DNA of 64,000 nt from Spirodela intermedia (taxonomy: Eukaryota; Streptophyta; Magnoliopsida; Alismatales; Araceae): assembly GCA_902729315.2 (NCBI GenBank), contig LR746274.1:2631037-2695036 (forward strand), given 5' to 3'. The notes under the pieces are model-generated. The model was not told where the DNA came from. It saw only the letters and a list, made by a program, of their open reading frames with translations, and ran no database searches. Both the position numbers and the translations under genes were made by a program. Below, piece by piece: positions 36,198-48,700 of the stretch. Numbering within the stretch: position 1 is the first letter of the stretch; the number at the start of each line of letters is the position of its first letter.

Positions 36198-39100
36198 ATG
36201 GAGATGGAGTGCCTCACAGAGTTTCCGCACAACCACATGGATCGTCATCCCAGGAAGCGCCCTAGGATGGCCTGGGACGTTCAGCCCCCTCTTAAGGTAT
36301 TGTTTCTCTCGTCGATTTTCTGACTTCTTTATGTTTCTCGATTATGCCTCTCTATTTTTCGTTTCCACTAATCCAGTAGATCTATTCTTGATTCCTTAGA
36401 TCTACAGGTTAGATCAGGTATGTAATTTTGTTTTCTGTTGGTTTGTGTTTGGATTTCTATGTATGTTTCTATGTTATGCATAATTGTGTCGCTGCTAAGA
36501 TCTACATAGGTTTTCATCTATTTGTCTATTTTTTGTTATTCTTGCGCTTATGTGCGCATATTGGCCTTAACTATCCTCATCGATTTTATGTTGTCCTCTC
36601 TTTAATACTGTAAAGGCGGCTGGAAATCTTATTTTCTAGCATAGCTTTCTCTCCTCAGGTAATATATGTATGTTCGTAATCAGGCCTTGCGAGAAATCCT
36701 TTCAGGGATCATCCCTGCCGTTATATCTGACTCTGGTCTTTGAATTTAAACCGTCGTGTTATTTACCGTGGAATTAATATTCATATGGTTGACCTGCTAA
36801 CTCTGGGTATGCTGCGCGAGAACCCTTTTCCGTTTTTGTAGCTTCTTTATTTATTATTGCGCAGATAACGAGTTCGGTGGCAACTGATATGTTTCTTATG
36901 AATCCGTTCTCTTTTGTGCATGGAGCTTGTGTCACACCGAAATTATATTCCATAGTAGTATCCTACGCGGTTTTGTCGAGTCGGTTTACACTCGTGGGAG
37001 AGTCATCATCCCTCGTGTTTCGTCAAATCCTGTTGTGACAGGTTTCAGAAGTGCATTTTCGACACGGTTGCTTCTTGAAGGTTGATGGATTATGATGCTG
37101 CCTTTCGGTTTTGATTTCTAAGTAGCGTTCTATATCATTCTCTTACCTCGATGTAGCCATTTATTCTATTTTTTATCATGTGCTTCTATTTCTCATTTAT
37201 TTGATGCTGCAATGGTTGTTGTCAATGGAGATGATGAGGGATGATTCTTTGTTGAGTGGGAAAAATTAAATGAATGGTTGTGTGTAGGCTCAGCTAGGAT
37301 TGTCATGTGGACAAGAAGTGGGAGATGTGACAAGCTTTTTATCTTCAAGTGCACCTTCAGACCACACTTGTTCTTCTGTAAATGTGAAGGGATTGGCTCG
37401 AAATGGTTCTCCGCCTTGGCGAGAGGATGACAAAGATGGGCATTTCATGTTTGCGGTTGGAGAGAATTTAACCTCTCGCTGTAATTACACTTGCTAACCA
37501 CTATTAAAATCTTATTTGTGTGCTAGATGTTTTCCATTGCCTCTTCAATATAGATATCGAATTTAAAACTTATGTAGTGTATAGTAGGTTAGCTTTATTG
37601 TCGTTCTTAGTACTGTTGCCGCCTTTTTTGCGAATATGGCGCTTATCCCGTGAAGTGCAATTATCGTTTCACTCTCATTGTGTCTGTTCTCAGACAGTAT
37701 CTCTAGATAAGAAAGACTGCATTGTTCTATAATTGAACACGTTCCAAAAATTTTTATGGTTGATTATCCACACTACCTACTATATTACTTTGTCCTTCGT
37801 TCACCTCTCTGTCAACTTTTCATCGTTTCCGATTTTCATCTGGTTGGTCGGTTTTTCTGTTCTTGTCATACAAGATGAAAGAAGAGAATTATGTGCTCTT
37901 TTGATTTGCCTTCTTTCTATGCCAATTTTCTAATGCGTTGTTTATTGTGCTTGTCTTTGCTTGCAGATAAAATCTACAGCAAAATGGGGGAAGGTTAGTT
38001 TTCCGATTACCGTCCGTTGTCAATTTTAGATAGCTTTTTCGTCTGCTTGTGTAGTCGGTTGTTACGAATCGCTTTTGTTCGTCATTTGATCTACGAATAG
38101 TTATTTCCTTATTTGTACTGCATCGTTGTGCTTGTCCTTAGCAGGTGGGTGTAATTCCTCTCACCTGTTATTTTTACTGGGAAATTGTACAGGGACATTT
38201 GGCCAAGTTTTAGAATGCTGGGACCGTGAAAGGAAGGAGATGGTGGCCATTAAAGTTATCCGTGGCATCAAGAAGTACCGTGAAGCCGCCATGATTGAGA
38301 TTGACGTGCTCCAGGAGCTAGCTACAAATGATAAGAGTGGCCGGTAAGTGGTTGTCCGTTATATGGCACTGATGGTTGTTGTTCCCTTTGGTTTATATTA
38401 ATTAGTAAGCTCTCTAGGCAAATGAAGCCAGGCATAAGTTGGTGTGTTTTTGCAGTTGTGTGCAAATAAGGAACTGGTTTGACTATCGTAACCATATCTG
38501 TATTGTAAGTATATATGGCCTGGTTTTGTGATGACTTGCTTTCCCCATTCTAAAGATATCCGGGGGGTTACAACTTGTCCATGGATTTAAATGGCTTGAA
38601 CAGGTCTTTGAGAAGCTTGGACCAAGCTTATATGATTTTCTCCGCAAAAACAATTACCGCTCATTTCCCGTTGATCTTGTCCGGGAGCTTGGAAGGCAAC
38701 TCTTGGAATGTGTAGCATGTGTGTGAAGCCTTCTTTATCTTCCTTCCACCATTCATTCCTTCATTCATTCATTCATTCATTCATCTCTCTTCCTGTTCGC
38801 CTGTGTGGTCACGGCGGCCTGGATTTTATATTCGTCATCATTATGTTCATGCTGACGATATTATTATATCAGACGGTGGCATGGTAGCTAGTTCTTGCTG
38901 CTCTCTCCATTTAGGCAGCCAGAGTGGAGCTGCTGTTATTCTCCCGTTCTCACTAGTTACCTCTGCTCTCCCCTCCAGTTATGCACGAACTGAGGCTGAT
39001 CCACACGGATTTGAAGCCGGAGAATATACTCCTCGTGTCTCCCGAGTACGTGAAGGTACCCGATTACAAGGTATACATGTCTCTTGTTCGTCTTCTTCTT

Positions 39101-40225
39101 CTTCTTCTTCTTCTCTTTGTGCTTGGGTATCAAATCCCGAACAGAACCCATCTGGTTGGGGTTCCCTCTTTTTACGAATTTTAAACTAATCCCTCCTTGT
39201 ATCTGGTTGGTGCCCGCAGGCGTCTTCTTCGTCATCCCGATCGCCAAAGGACGGGGCTTGCTTCAAGCGGCTCCCCAAGTCGAGCGCCATTAAGGTGATC
39301 GACTTCGGCAGCACCACGTACGAGCACCAAGACCACAGCTACATCGTCTCTACCAGGCACTACCGCGCCCCCGAAGTCATCCTCGGTACTTGGAAGATAG
39401 ATCTTTTCCCCTTCCTCTACTACTAGTAACCCATATGTACATATCTATCTAGATATAGGCAGTGCGTTTATTTGGTCTGCATGTGTGTTGTTGTGTGTGG
39501 GCAGGGCTCGGGTGGAGCTATCCGTGCGACATATGGAGCGTCGGCTGCATACTGGTGGAGCTCTGCTCTGTACGCCCCCTCGCAATCCACTCCCGCAACA
39601 TTCAACCCCCGCAAACGCGTGGGCTGTGAGAGTAAATGGCGGTTTTATTTGCTCGTCTGCGCGCAGGGGGAGGCGCTGTTCCAGACTCACGAGAACCTTG
39701 AGCATCTCGCCATGATGGAGCGCGTCCTCGGGCCCATCCCCCAACACATGACCAAGAGAGCCGGGTGGGCCATCATTAGCCATCAGCCATCATCATCATC
39801 CATCCCCCATCCTCCATCATCACCCTATTGCGGCTAACCCTCGTGCTTCCTTGCAGCCGGCACGCGGACAAGTACGTCAGAAGGGGGCGGCTGGACTGGC
39901 CCGAGGGCGCCGCCTCCAGGGAGAGCATTCGCGCTGTGCAGAGGCTCCCGCGCCTCCAGGTGAGAGAAAAGAACAACATTCCTCCCCAGGTACCTCCACC
40001 CACCGTACTTCACTTGCTTACACCCTGCACCCCCCTTTCCCGCCGTCCTCTTGGCAGAACCTGGTGATGGAGCACGTGGACCACTCGGCCGGGGACCTCA
40101 TCGACCTCCTGCAGGGGCTCCTTCGCTACGAGCCCTCGGAGCGGATGACGGCGCGGGAGGCGCTCAGACACCCCTTCTTCGCCCGCCCCGACCACCACCC
40201 CCACCACTCCCACCACCGCAGATGA
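36198..40225 (+). CDS. AFC: LAMMER/CLK-type dual-specificity protein kinase (AFC family)
   Basis: Twelve exons: 36198-36296, 37288-37480, 37967-37993, 38193-38343, 38456-38504, 38604-38718, 38979-39070, 39220-39385, 39505-39569, 39667-39764, 39857-39959 and 40058-40225. They give 441 residues with all phases matching. The glycine loop GEGTFGQV (from G105), lysine in MVAIKV (K127), catalytic loop HTDLKPEN (D222) and DFG (D270) are intact. The diagnostic EHLAMMER motif is at 331-338. A Ser-rich insert lies before DFG, as in the family. Relatives phosphorylate SR splicing factors in the nucleus. The N-terminal KRPRMAW is a possible nuclear-localisation segment. The tail ends in an unusual His-rich run ([10 protein letters not shown]). 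Exon 3 is only 27 nt. The leader contains telo-boxes, and intron 7 has a (CTT)n run near 39090-39116. Confidence 0.95.
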
Positions 40226-40769
40226 CACGCTCCTCGTCTCCTCCCTTCCTTCCTCCTGTACAGTCTCCGTCGACTCACCGCTGCCAGCTGGCGGCCCAAT
40301 CCATCCTCCATCTCAGTTCCCCTTGCGGTCAATTGGCGGCGGCCGACGCGGTCCCGCCGATGATGGCTCGACGAATCTATATATAAATATTATATTTCAT
40401 TTCATCTCATCTCTGGAGTTATTATTGTGAGATAGTGAAAGATCAGATCTGATAGGCGACGGTGGTGTCGGGGGTTGCAGCGGACGGATAACCGTGAGAG
40501 GGAGCATTAAACGTGCGCCCGTCAAAAAGCATGACTTCAGCCTACCGTTCTGTTGGCCGAAGTCATGGTTTTTGACCGGCGGTGAACCTCGGTGAGAGGA
40601 GGAATTAGAATTGCCGGTGTACTTAGTTGATTTATTGAATCGGTGACTGCCGTCGCTTTCCACTGCCAAACCCGCGCACTCCGCCCACGCCGCCTCTCTC
40701 TCTCTCTCTCTCTCGCTGTGTTTTGGGCTGGCTGGCTGGCGACGAGAGGAAGAGGGGGGGAGGGGAGGG
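40226..40769. other. short spacer between the kinase and PMT genes
   Basis: This 544-base spacer joins two genes on the same strand. It contains TATATAAATATTATAT near 40377-40395 and a (CT)n run at about 40693-40714 in what should be the PMT leader. No gene is visible. Confidence 0.5.
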
Positions 40770-41369
40770 ATGATGAAGCAGGAGGGGGGTGGGGAGGGGC
40801 CCGTGCAGCTGCCGGCGGCGGCGGCGGCGGCGGTGTTGTTCTTGCTGGGCAGTAGGAGGGCCTTTGCCTCCGCGCTCATCGTCCTCGTTGTCTGCCTCGG
40901 CCTCCTCTGCGTCTACCACGGCGCCTACTTCGGCCCCGGAGTCGGTCGCCGCGACTCCCGCTCCGGCGACCTGGAAGACGACGTGTCCGACCCAGTCTTT
41001 GGCCATCTTCTCTCCTCCTCCGCTGCGGCCACTGGGGGAGGAGCCTTCCACGATGACGGCGGCGCCGCCGTCGTCAAATCCATGCCGGTACCTCGCCGTT
41101 GCTTGCTGCCTTTCTCGCTACCGAGTTCTGTGAATCATTGGTGATCCGATCCATGGTTGGCTCGATTGTGCAGGTGTGCGATATGAGACTGTCGGAGTTG
41201 ATACCTTGCTTGGATAGGAACCTCATCTACCAGCTGAAGCTGAAACCAAATCTCGACCTGATGGAGCACTACGAACGCCATTGCCCCCCGCAGCAGCGCC
41301 GCTATAACTGCCTCATCCCTCCCCCTCATGGCTACAGAGTACGTACATCCTTCTCTCGCTCTTTCCAGT

Positions 41370-41410
<41 letters not shown>

Positions 41411-44400
41411 ATCGTCTCCTCTGCCTTCTCACTGTGGCCTGGCCTCTGGCCTCTGCATCGTTTCGCAGATTCCGATCAGGTGGCCTTCGAGCCGTGACGA
41501 AGTGTGGAAGGTGAACATACCCCACACTCACTTGGCCTCCGAGAAGTCCGACCAGAACTGGATGGTGGTTAGTGGTGACAAGATCAACTTCCCCGGCGGA
41601 GGCACCCACTTCCACAAAGGGGCTGATAAATATATTGTCGCCCTGGCCAAGGTATGAGCGTACGGGAACAACCGTGGGCAATGCCTCATTGAGCTTTCTC
41701 GTCCTCATGGATCGATCATCTCGATTTCTTTTTATGGGTTTCTGAAACCCAAAAAACGTTGGATCGCTTTGGCTGATTGCTTGCTTTCCTTTTCATGCTG
41801 GAACGCCCCCGGTGAAGTTTAGATGCTGAAGTTCCCTGGCAATAACCTTAACAATGAGGGGAAAATCAGGGCCGTCCTTGATGTGGGCTGTGGAGTTGCA
41901 AGCTTTGGGGCATACCTTCTCCCCCTGGACATTATCGCCATGTCAATGGCGCCCAATGACGTGCACCAGAATCAGATCCAGTTTGCTTTGGAGAGGGGGA
42001 TACCAGCCACACTGGGCGTGCTGGGGACCAAGCGCCTGCCTTACCCAAGTCGTTCATTTGAACTGGCTCACTGCTCCCGGTGCAGGATCGATTGGCTTCA
42101 GAGAGATGGGATCCTCCTTTTGGAGCTAGATCGGTTGCTGAGGCCTGGTGGTTACTTTGTGTTGTCCTCGCCAGAGGCATATGCACAAGATGAAGAAAAT
42201 AGGAGGATATGGGCGGAGTTGAGTGATCTCCTGAAGAGGATGTGCTGGAGGATTGCGTCAAAGAGGGATCAGAGCGTGATATGGATCAAGCCTTTGAGTA
42301 ACAACTGCTACTTGAGAAGAACTCTGGGGACTCAGCCGCCTCTGTGTGACGCAAATGAGGACCCTGATGCTGCCTGGAATGTACCCCTGAATGCTTGCAT
42401 CACGCCATATTCCAAGAGTAAGAACCTTGCGTTTTTTATATAACCTTGCTTAATGATTTTCGACAGTTCATCATGTTCGTTATGGTCAGATTGATCACGT
42501 TCCTATTAATAACTTTCTTGGGTGTTTCTCTTTTCATTTTGTGAAAATCTTTATGATGTTTAAGGAATTTCGCTATTCTGGGTTATTAAGCTATTATTTG
42601 CTTTTGAAATGATAACCGCCAGTCTGACAGTTGGTCATGTTACAAATTCGTCATGACATCACAGCTTAGCTACAGTTTTGTGTGAAAATCAATGTTATTA
42701 TGGTTGACAATTGTGTATAATAATTGTCATCTAACGATTGGTCCATCTAACGATTCAGCTGGCCTCTTTGAGGCAAATCAATCTTATTATTGTATTTGTT
42801 ATCTTGTTGACGTTGTATCTAATAATGTCTGCCTTGGTGATCGTTGATCAAACTATGTTGACCGACTTCCACTGTAAGGCTAGCTGTTATGGTTTAATCC
42901 TAATCACATTGCTTCACTACGTCCCAAATCTGCATGCTATGGATTTCCAACTCACTGTATTTGGTTTGCTTGTACTTTGATTATATTAATTATACACATC
43001 TTCAACATATTTTACAGGGTAAGTTCTCTTCTCTTGTTCTTTTAATTTATTTATTTCTTTCCTTTATTTGGATGCAGAAGTCAACAATGGAAATGATAGT
43101 GAATTGGCTCCTTGGCCAAGAAGGCTCACTTCTCCACCTCCTCGTTTAGAAGAAGTTGGGATCAGCCCTGAGGCGTTTCATGAAGACACGGTATAACCCT
43201 GGGATCCTTGATGGTTTGCTGCTGCTATTATTTTCAACTTGAGCTTCTATGCTACTTTCTTTAGACGCTTCTCTCTCTCTCTCTCTCTCTCTCTGACATT
43301 CGATTAATGTAGGGGATTTGGCGCTTGAGAGTAACACAATACTGGAAGCAGATGAAATCTGCAATAGACAAAGATTCTTTAAGAAATATAATGGACATGA
43401 GATCGAACATTGGAGGCTTTGCAGCGTCCCTCTCAGATAAAGATGTATGGGTTATGAATGTTGTTCCTGTCAGCGAGTCGAGCAAACTGAAAATCATTTA
43501 TGATCGAGGTTTGATTGGATCTCTTCATGATTGGTATGTTTACTTATATCTTTTACTGGTATTCTTTACTTGAGGCCATTTAATATGTATATTTCCGTCA
43601 ATGTTGTTCTCTAGAGGCTGATGGATCCTAGATTTTCCTGATATTTCTATCTTATATTTGTCTTTAGTTTATTTAAAATATTTGATATCACTTTAACTGG
43701 ATTGAATTGTAATTTTATTTTTTATTTCGTGATTTACATTGCTTGCTCATTTCTCAGAATCCATTGATGTAAAATTTGGATAAGTAGAGATTGAAATCTT
43801 GAAGGTACCTTTTCTTTCAAATACTGATACCTATCGTTTCATTGGTTGTGAGATGGGATGGAGTATCCACATCAGTCAGAACCATTCTAGTGTAGTTTAA
43901 TTGGGATCTGATCAAATGGACGATGGATGGGGAACAACATTATATTTGCATATTTCTTTTGTTCAAGCTTGAAAATGTATGCCAATGACCAGCTTTGGTG
44001 TCAGTTTTGAGGCTAAAAGCGTTTTGTAGGCTGTGCTCTGCTACAGTGCATGCAAGAAAATCTAGGGAGAAATAACAATTAGCTCCCCTGGACTAGCTTC
44101 CTATTAAGTCTTCCAAGATTGATGGAGGTATGTGGTCAACTGGGCTTCTCAAGTAGTCAATGTCGTCGCCTGCCTTGATGCCAGGGGCTATGAAATAACC
44201 AGCTGAGTATGTTGCAGCATCTTCCTGAAGGTTTTTTTCGAGGAAAGGTAGTTACATTAAGTAGCTGCTCTGGGTAAAGATGTTGCCGAGCTTCGGTTGA
44301 CCAACTTTGGTTGACTTGGACCCACCCTTTGGATTACCGTTGACTTACTGATTTAGTAAAAAATGCAGAAAAGAAAACCATGCGTCGTAATCACCCTGAA

Positions 44401-45418
44401 ACCCCATTCTGCAGGTCCGTTTTTTTTTTACTCAGAAGTAATGAATGAAGTGAAGGACAAGAAGAGATCCAGTGGCAAGTGTTGACTCAGATTCAGCTGG
44501 GCAGAAAATCTGTCAGAAAGATGATAGGAAATTAGCCACATAAATAAAATTACCAGTTCAAAACCCATCGTCAATCTTTGGTTCTTGTGAAGGCTTTTAG
44601 CTGCAACAGGGTTTCAATGGACGCTTGATAAATTGATAAAGCTCTCCCCTAATGTTTCAGCTGCAGCAAGAACCTCAGTGGAGCATAAGAAAAATGAAAT
44701 GATATCATAGTCTGCTTCATGCTTTCCCCCGTTGACCAAAAAGGTAGAAGGTCGCGGTCATTGAGGAGGATAATGCTTGACTTTTGGACGGTGTTCTTGA
44801 TGATTATTGCTCAGCCATGACTGTAAGCTTCTGATGATCAAGTTCTTGGACATGGGCTTTCCTATAGGTGATGCTTCTTGATCTGCAGGCCTTTTGAGAT
44901 ATTTGGGACATGATGCGGCTGATCCGATCATGGAAAGGCTTGATAACTCATGATTTCTGTCGTGCCGATTTTCTGCTTCGTTTTTTTTGGTTGTTCTTCG
45001 ATGGAGAGATCGAGCCTTCTATCGTCAACTGCGGCCTGTGAATTACTTAATGTGCTGATCGTCTGCTGTTCTTTCTTCTCTTCGACTGCCCGCTTCCTGC
45101 AGGTGCGAGTCGTTCTCCACGTACCCTCGCACCTACGATCTTCTCCACGCCTGGCGGGTGTTCTCGGAGATCACTGCTCGGGGCTGCGGCATGGAGGACC
45201 TGCTACTCGAGATGGACCGCATAATCAGGCCGCTAGGGTTCGTCATCATCAGGGACGACCCCTGGGTGATAAGCCGCGCGGAGAGGTTCCTGGCGGCGCT
45301 GAGGTGGGACGGCTGGTCGTCGGCGGAGCCCAAGGCCGATGGGCTCTCCCCCGCCGGAGCAGAGCGGGTTCTGATCGCGAGGAAGAGGCTGTGGAAGGAA
45401 GAATCCGAGGGCCTCTGA
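40770..45418 (+). CDS. DUF248-type putative methyltransferase, PMT8/PMT9-like
   Basis: Seven exons: 40770-41087, 41174-41338, 41469-41651, 41823-42417, 43078-43190, 43313-43533 and 45103-45418. They give 636 residues in phase. A single transmembrane segment at about 32-50 makes it a type II Golgi protein by analogy. Conserved family strings follow: [37 protein letters not shown], the SAM-binding [15 protein letters not shown] (from about V240), [41 protein letters not shown] and the C-terminal [16 protein letters not shown]. The family is linked to pectin methylation through QUA2/TSD2; activity of the PMT8/9 group is not established. A second ATG follows directly at 40773. Ala and Gly runs and GC-rich codons mark exon 1. 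Intron 6 is 1.57 kb and contains a TTGAC cluster. CT runs lie in the leader and in introns 2 and 5. Confidence 0.93.
44297..44344 (+). promoter_or_regulatory. cluster of W-box cores in PMT intron 6
   Basis: TTGAC[C/T] occurs at 44297, 44311 and 44340 within 50 bases. More TTGAC cores follow nearby, at about 44483 and 44732. W-boxes bind WRKY factors. The cluster could be a regulatory element or chance; TTGAC is frequent throughout this window's introns. Confidence 0.35.
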
Positions 45419-45781
45419 TACCTTCTTTCCTCCTCCTGGAAGCTGGGAGTTTGATCTCCCATGTACGAAGAAGAACCCTTCCTGGTCTTCCATCTCGATC
45501 GATCCTCCATGGTGTTAATATCTTCATCTTCCTCTGGTTTCTCTATCGTTTTTACTTTTATCATCGGGAAGAAGAAAGGGGTATGGACGCAATAAGGAAG
45601 GTACAGAGGGTAGGGAGGGAAGAAGTGGAGCTTGGCCATTCGCGTTCTCCCCCTGTCGCTCTCTTCTTCTTCTCCTTGGGGAAGTAGCCAGATTTGAGGG
45701 CGGTTGCGGCCGCAGATCCAGGCCGGAGGGGGGGTTGGGGGGGGGGGGGGTGTTGGGAGCGGTGGTGGAGCTGGGGAAGGG
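45419..45781. other. short spacer with poly-G tract between PMT and O-FucT genes
   Basis: Only 363 bases separate the PMT stop from the O-fucosyltransferase ATG. A G-rich tract at about 45727-45750 contains a run of at least 12 G and could form a G-quadruplex in the leader. No TATA box is evident. PMT transcripts must end within this spacer or overlap the next gene. Confidence 0.5.
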
Positions 45782-48700
45782 ATGGCGGAGCTGCGCTACA
45801 CGGGTCCGGCGGGCTCCAGGGTGTCGTCGCCCCCGGTGAAGCGTGGGGGAGGGGTCGACGATGGGGATGGGGCAGATCCCCTGGTGACGGGGCGGGAGGA
45901 GGAGGACGACGGCCGGCGCGCCCACCATTTCCCTTCCTCCCGAGGGGGAGGGTGGGGAAGGGGTAGGTACAGGGACTGGTGCTCCTACCTCTGTTCCTTC
46001 CTACGCGCGGAAGATCCCATGGCTTCCCCCTCCCGTTGTGCCGTCGTCTGCTGGGCATTCTCCGTCATCCTCTGCCTCTCCGTCGTCGCGAGCCTGTACC
46101 TCCCTTCGTTGTGGAGTCGCATGGTACGATCTCGCTCTGTTAGCCTCCCCCCGCTCCGCTCCCGCTGTTCACCATAGTCAGTGGAAAGAGTATGACGTCA
46201 GGCCTCAGTCTCACCTGAGGTGGTTGAGCACTTCGGCTCAGATCTCGGGAAGTTGGGGAGAGTTGAGGCTGGTCTCCCTTTAGATCTTGGAGTGAGACCT
46301 AAGATCTGAATCTCAACTGTCTTCTCTTCTTGGCTTGTCCCGGTTCCATAGTGGAAATTATGATTGGCAGTAGTTCCAGCTAGAGCAGTCGATCGCGTAA
46401 TTCTGCACGTCTGTTCTTCTGCGGATGAATAATTGTCGTTCGTGAGTCAAGTTGCCATTCGCCTTGTTTCGCGTTCAGTGTACGTTGCAGTCAGGTTCCT
46501 TCCATCTAGTCGACAAACGAAGCCCTACAATCGTGGAGAGACTCCCCGATCGTGAGGGAGTTTTCTCGGTTTTTGACCTACGATTTACACTCAAAGATCT
46601 GAGACGGCTAATTCTACGGGAACTTTAGATCAGCAAAGGTTTGAAGGCATCGGCTTACTATGTGGACACTAAAATCATCTCTTGTGCCATGCATCGAGGA
46701 TTTTGTTCAGCTTGCCAAGATGGTCATCTTTCTTGAAAATTAACCTATGGCGACATACTTGTTAGAAGATGCTGAAATCTGGTTTAGTCATGAAAAATTT
46801 ATTGAGGTTGATGAGTTCATTAGCATATGATTGCATCCCTCTCACGGGACAAACACATCTCATTTATGGGTTTCTTTTTTCTGTAGAATGTTCCCTACTT
46901 ATGTACGAAGGTCGGAACGGCTATCCAATGCCCCAGTGTAAGTTTTTATTTAAAGTATTTTTAGTACCGAATGTCACTCTTTATGGAAGCATCTTTAGAG
47001 ACCTGTTTATGGTTGTTCCTTCTCCCTGTAGGTAAAAGAACCTCCTTCTTTATGGGAGAATCCATATTCTGCTTCAACATCTTGGAAGGCATGTGCTGAA
47101 CGACGTGAGGATGAGCTTTCAGGCATGCTCGTATATCTGATCGAAAGAATAATATTTCTGGGGAATTTTCTCTTGCTGTTTGTATTTTTGAATTTCTGTG
47201 TGAATCTTTGGGTATTGGTAGACAAGATATACCTGTCTAAGTCTGCATGAGGTTCTGAAATCATGTCCAGTGTGGCTACTGGAGAGGACATTGTATTCTA
47301 AATACACCCCTGTGCTGTATTTTAATGCTAAAGAGTTTTCAGTGAAGATCGTTGGATTCTATTGACTTCGTTTCAAACACAGAGTTTCCATTAGACTATT
47401 AATATTTGAAATAGATTTCTCAGAAGCTTGTTTTACCAGTAGCTGTTGGTAAACAAAGAGCTTATGTCTGTCCATGAATCAATCAGGTTTACCTGCTTCT
47501 ACTTATTTACGTATATCAATCAGGTTTCTCTTTAGAGGGCTTTAATTATTTTAAAGGCCCCAACATGTTGAGGTGGCTTCAACTAGAGATATGTAATGGA
47601 TTTGATGGGAAAATGTATGTAAGCATGTGAATATTCTTTTAACTTGGTTCACCGTGGGTATTTAAGACATGAGCTAACAATTATGCTTGCTTCTCTTTGA
47701 AGACAGATGCCCAGTTTCATAAGAGAAATGTCTAAAGTTTTATATTATGAGGGTTTCTTCTATAAGTCTTTTTTCTGTTGGAATGACACGTGCAAAACAC
47801 AAGAGATGGTCTTTCGAAAAGAATTACTAAATTTTGCTTTTTAGGATACGCTAAGCACCGTCAAATTTTCTGCAGACTAGTTGAAGCTCACCATCAAATG
47901 TAAGCTATCATAAAATTACGGATAGAAAGAGCCAAGAAAATTCATGAAGTTTTGAGGCCTTGGATATTAAGAATTGAGCCTTGCCCAAATTTAATTAAAT
48001 GTTTTACTGTACACATTCTCCTTACATGATGATTTTATCACGCCTACACCTCTTCAGACACGCCAGCTAGCCTGCGACTAGTTTGTACTACATTATAATA
48101 GCGTAGTTGTATGTTCTTTGTCATCTGGTTCATCATTTAAGGTCCATTTCACTTACTTTGAGGTTCTTCCTCAGTTCAAGGTCAACAAAGTTCTTTTACC
48201 TATCGAGGTGCTATTTTTATGTATTACTCTTCGGACAGTAAAAAGTTCCCCAACTCCTCCTTAAGTTGACATATGATAGCTTGGCTCCGTGATATGTAAA
48301 CTCTTTAATTCGTCTCTTTAATCACTTTTCAAATTGCCTAATGTTTTTCATATGTACCCTTCTGCATGTTTTGTGTATAGATAATCTTGCTTGGTGTTGT
48401 GTGCAAACATACCAGTGTTATCATTGCAAAGAAAGCCGAGCATGCTTCTTATCATATGCCAAGTGTTATATTGTGGTTTTGGCTGTCTGGAAAAAATTGA
48501 GCCCAATCCTTTTCTTCTTTGCTCTTTCAGAATACAGAGAGGAGGCTTTTCCCTGGACGCAAAACATTATTCTATTTGGATATTAGTCAGATTCATGCTT
48601 AGAGTAAATAAAAGTACATTCTCTAGACATCTAAAGAAATATAGGGACACTGAAAACATAAGAGGGAGGCTATGAAAGATGATTACACTTGGGCTGTGAC

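Noticed and set aside
39472-39837. 121-residue frame overlapping AFC exons 9-10
   Set aside because: It reads through a splice donor and intron in the wrong frame; the spliced kinase frame carries the LAMMER motif.
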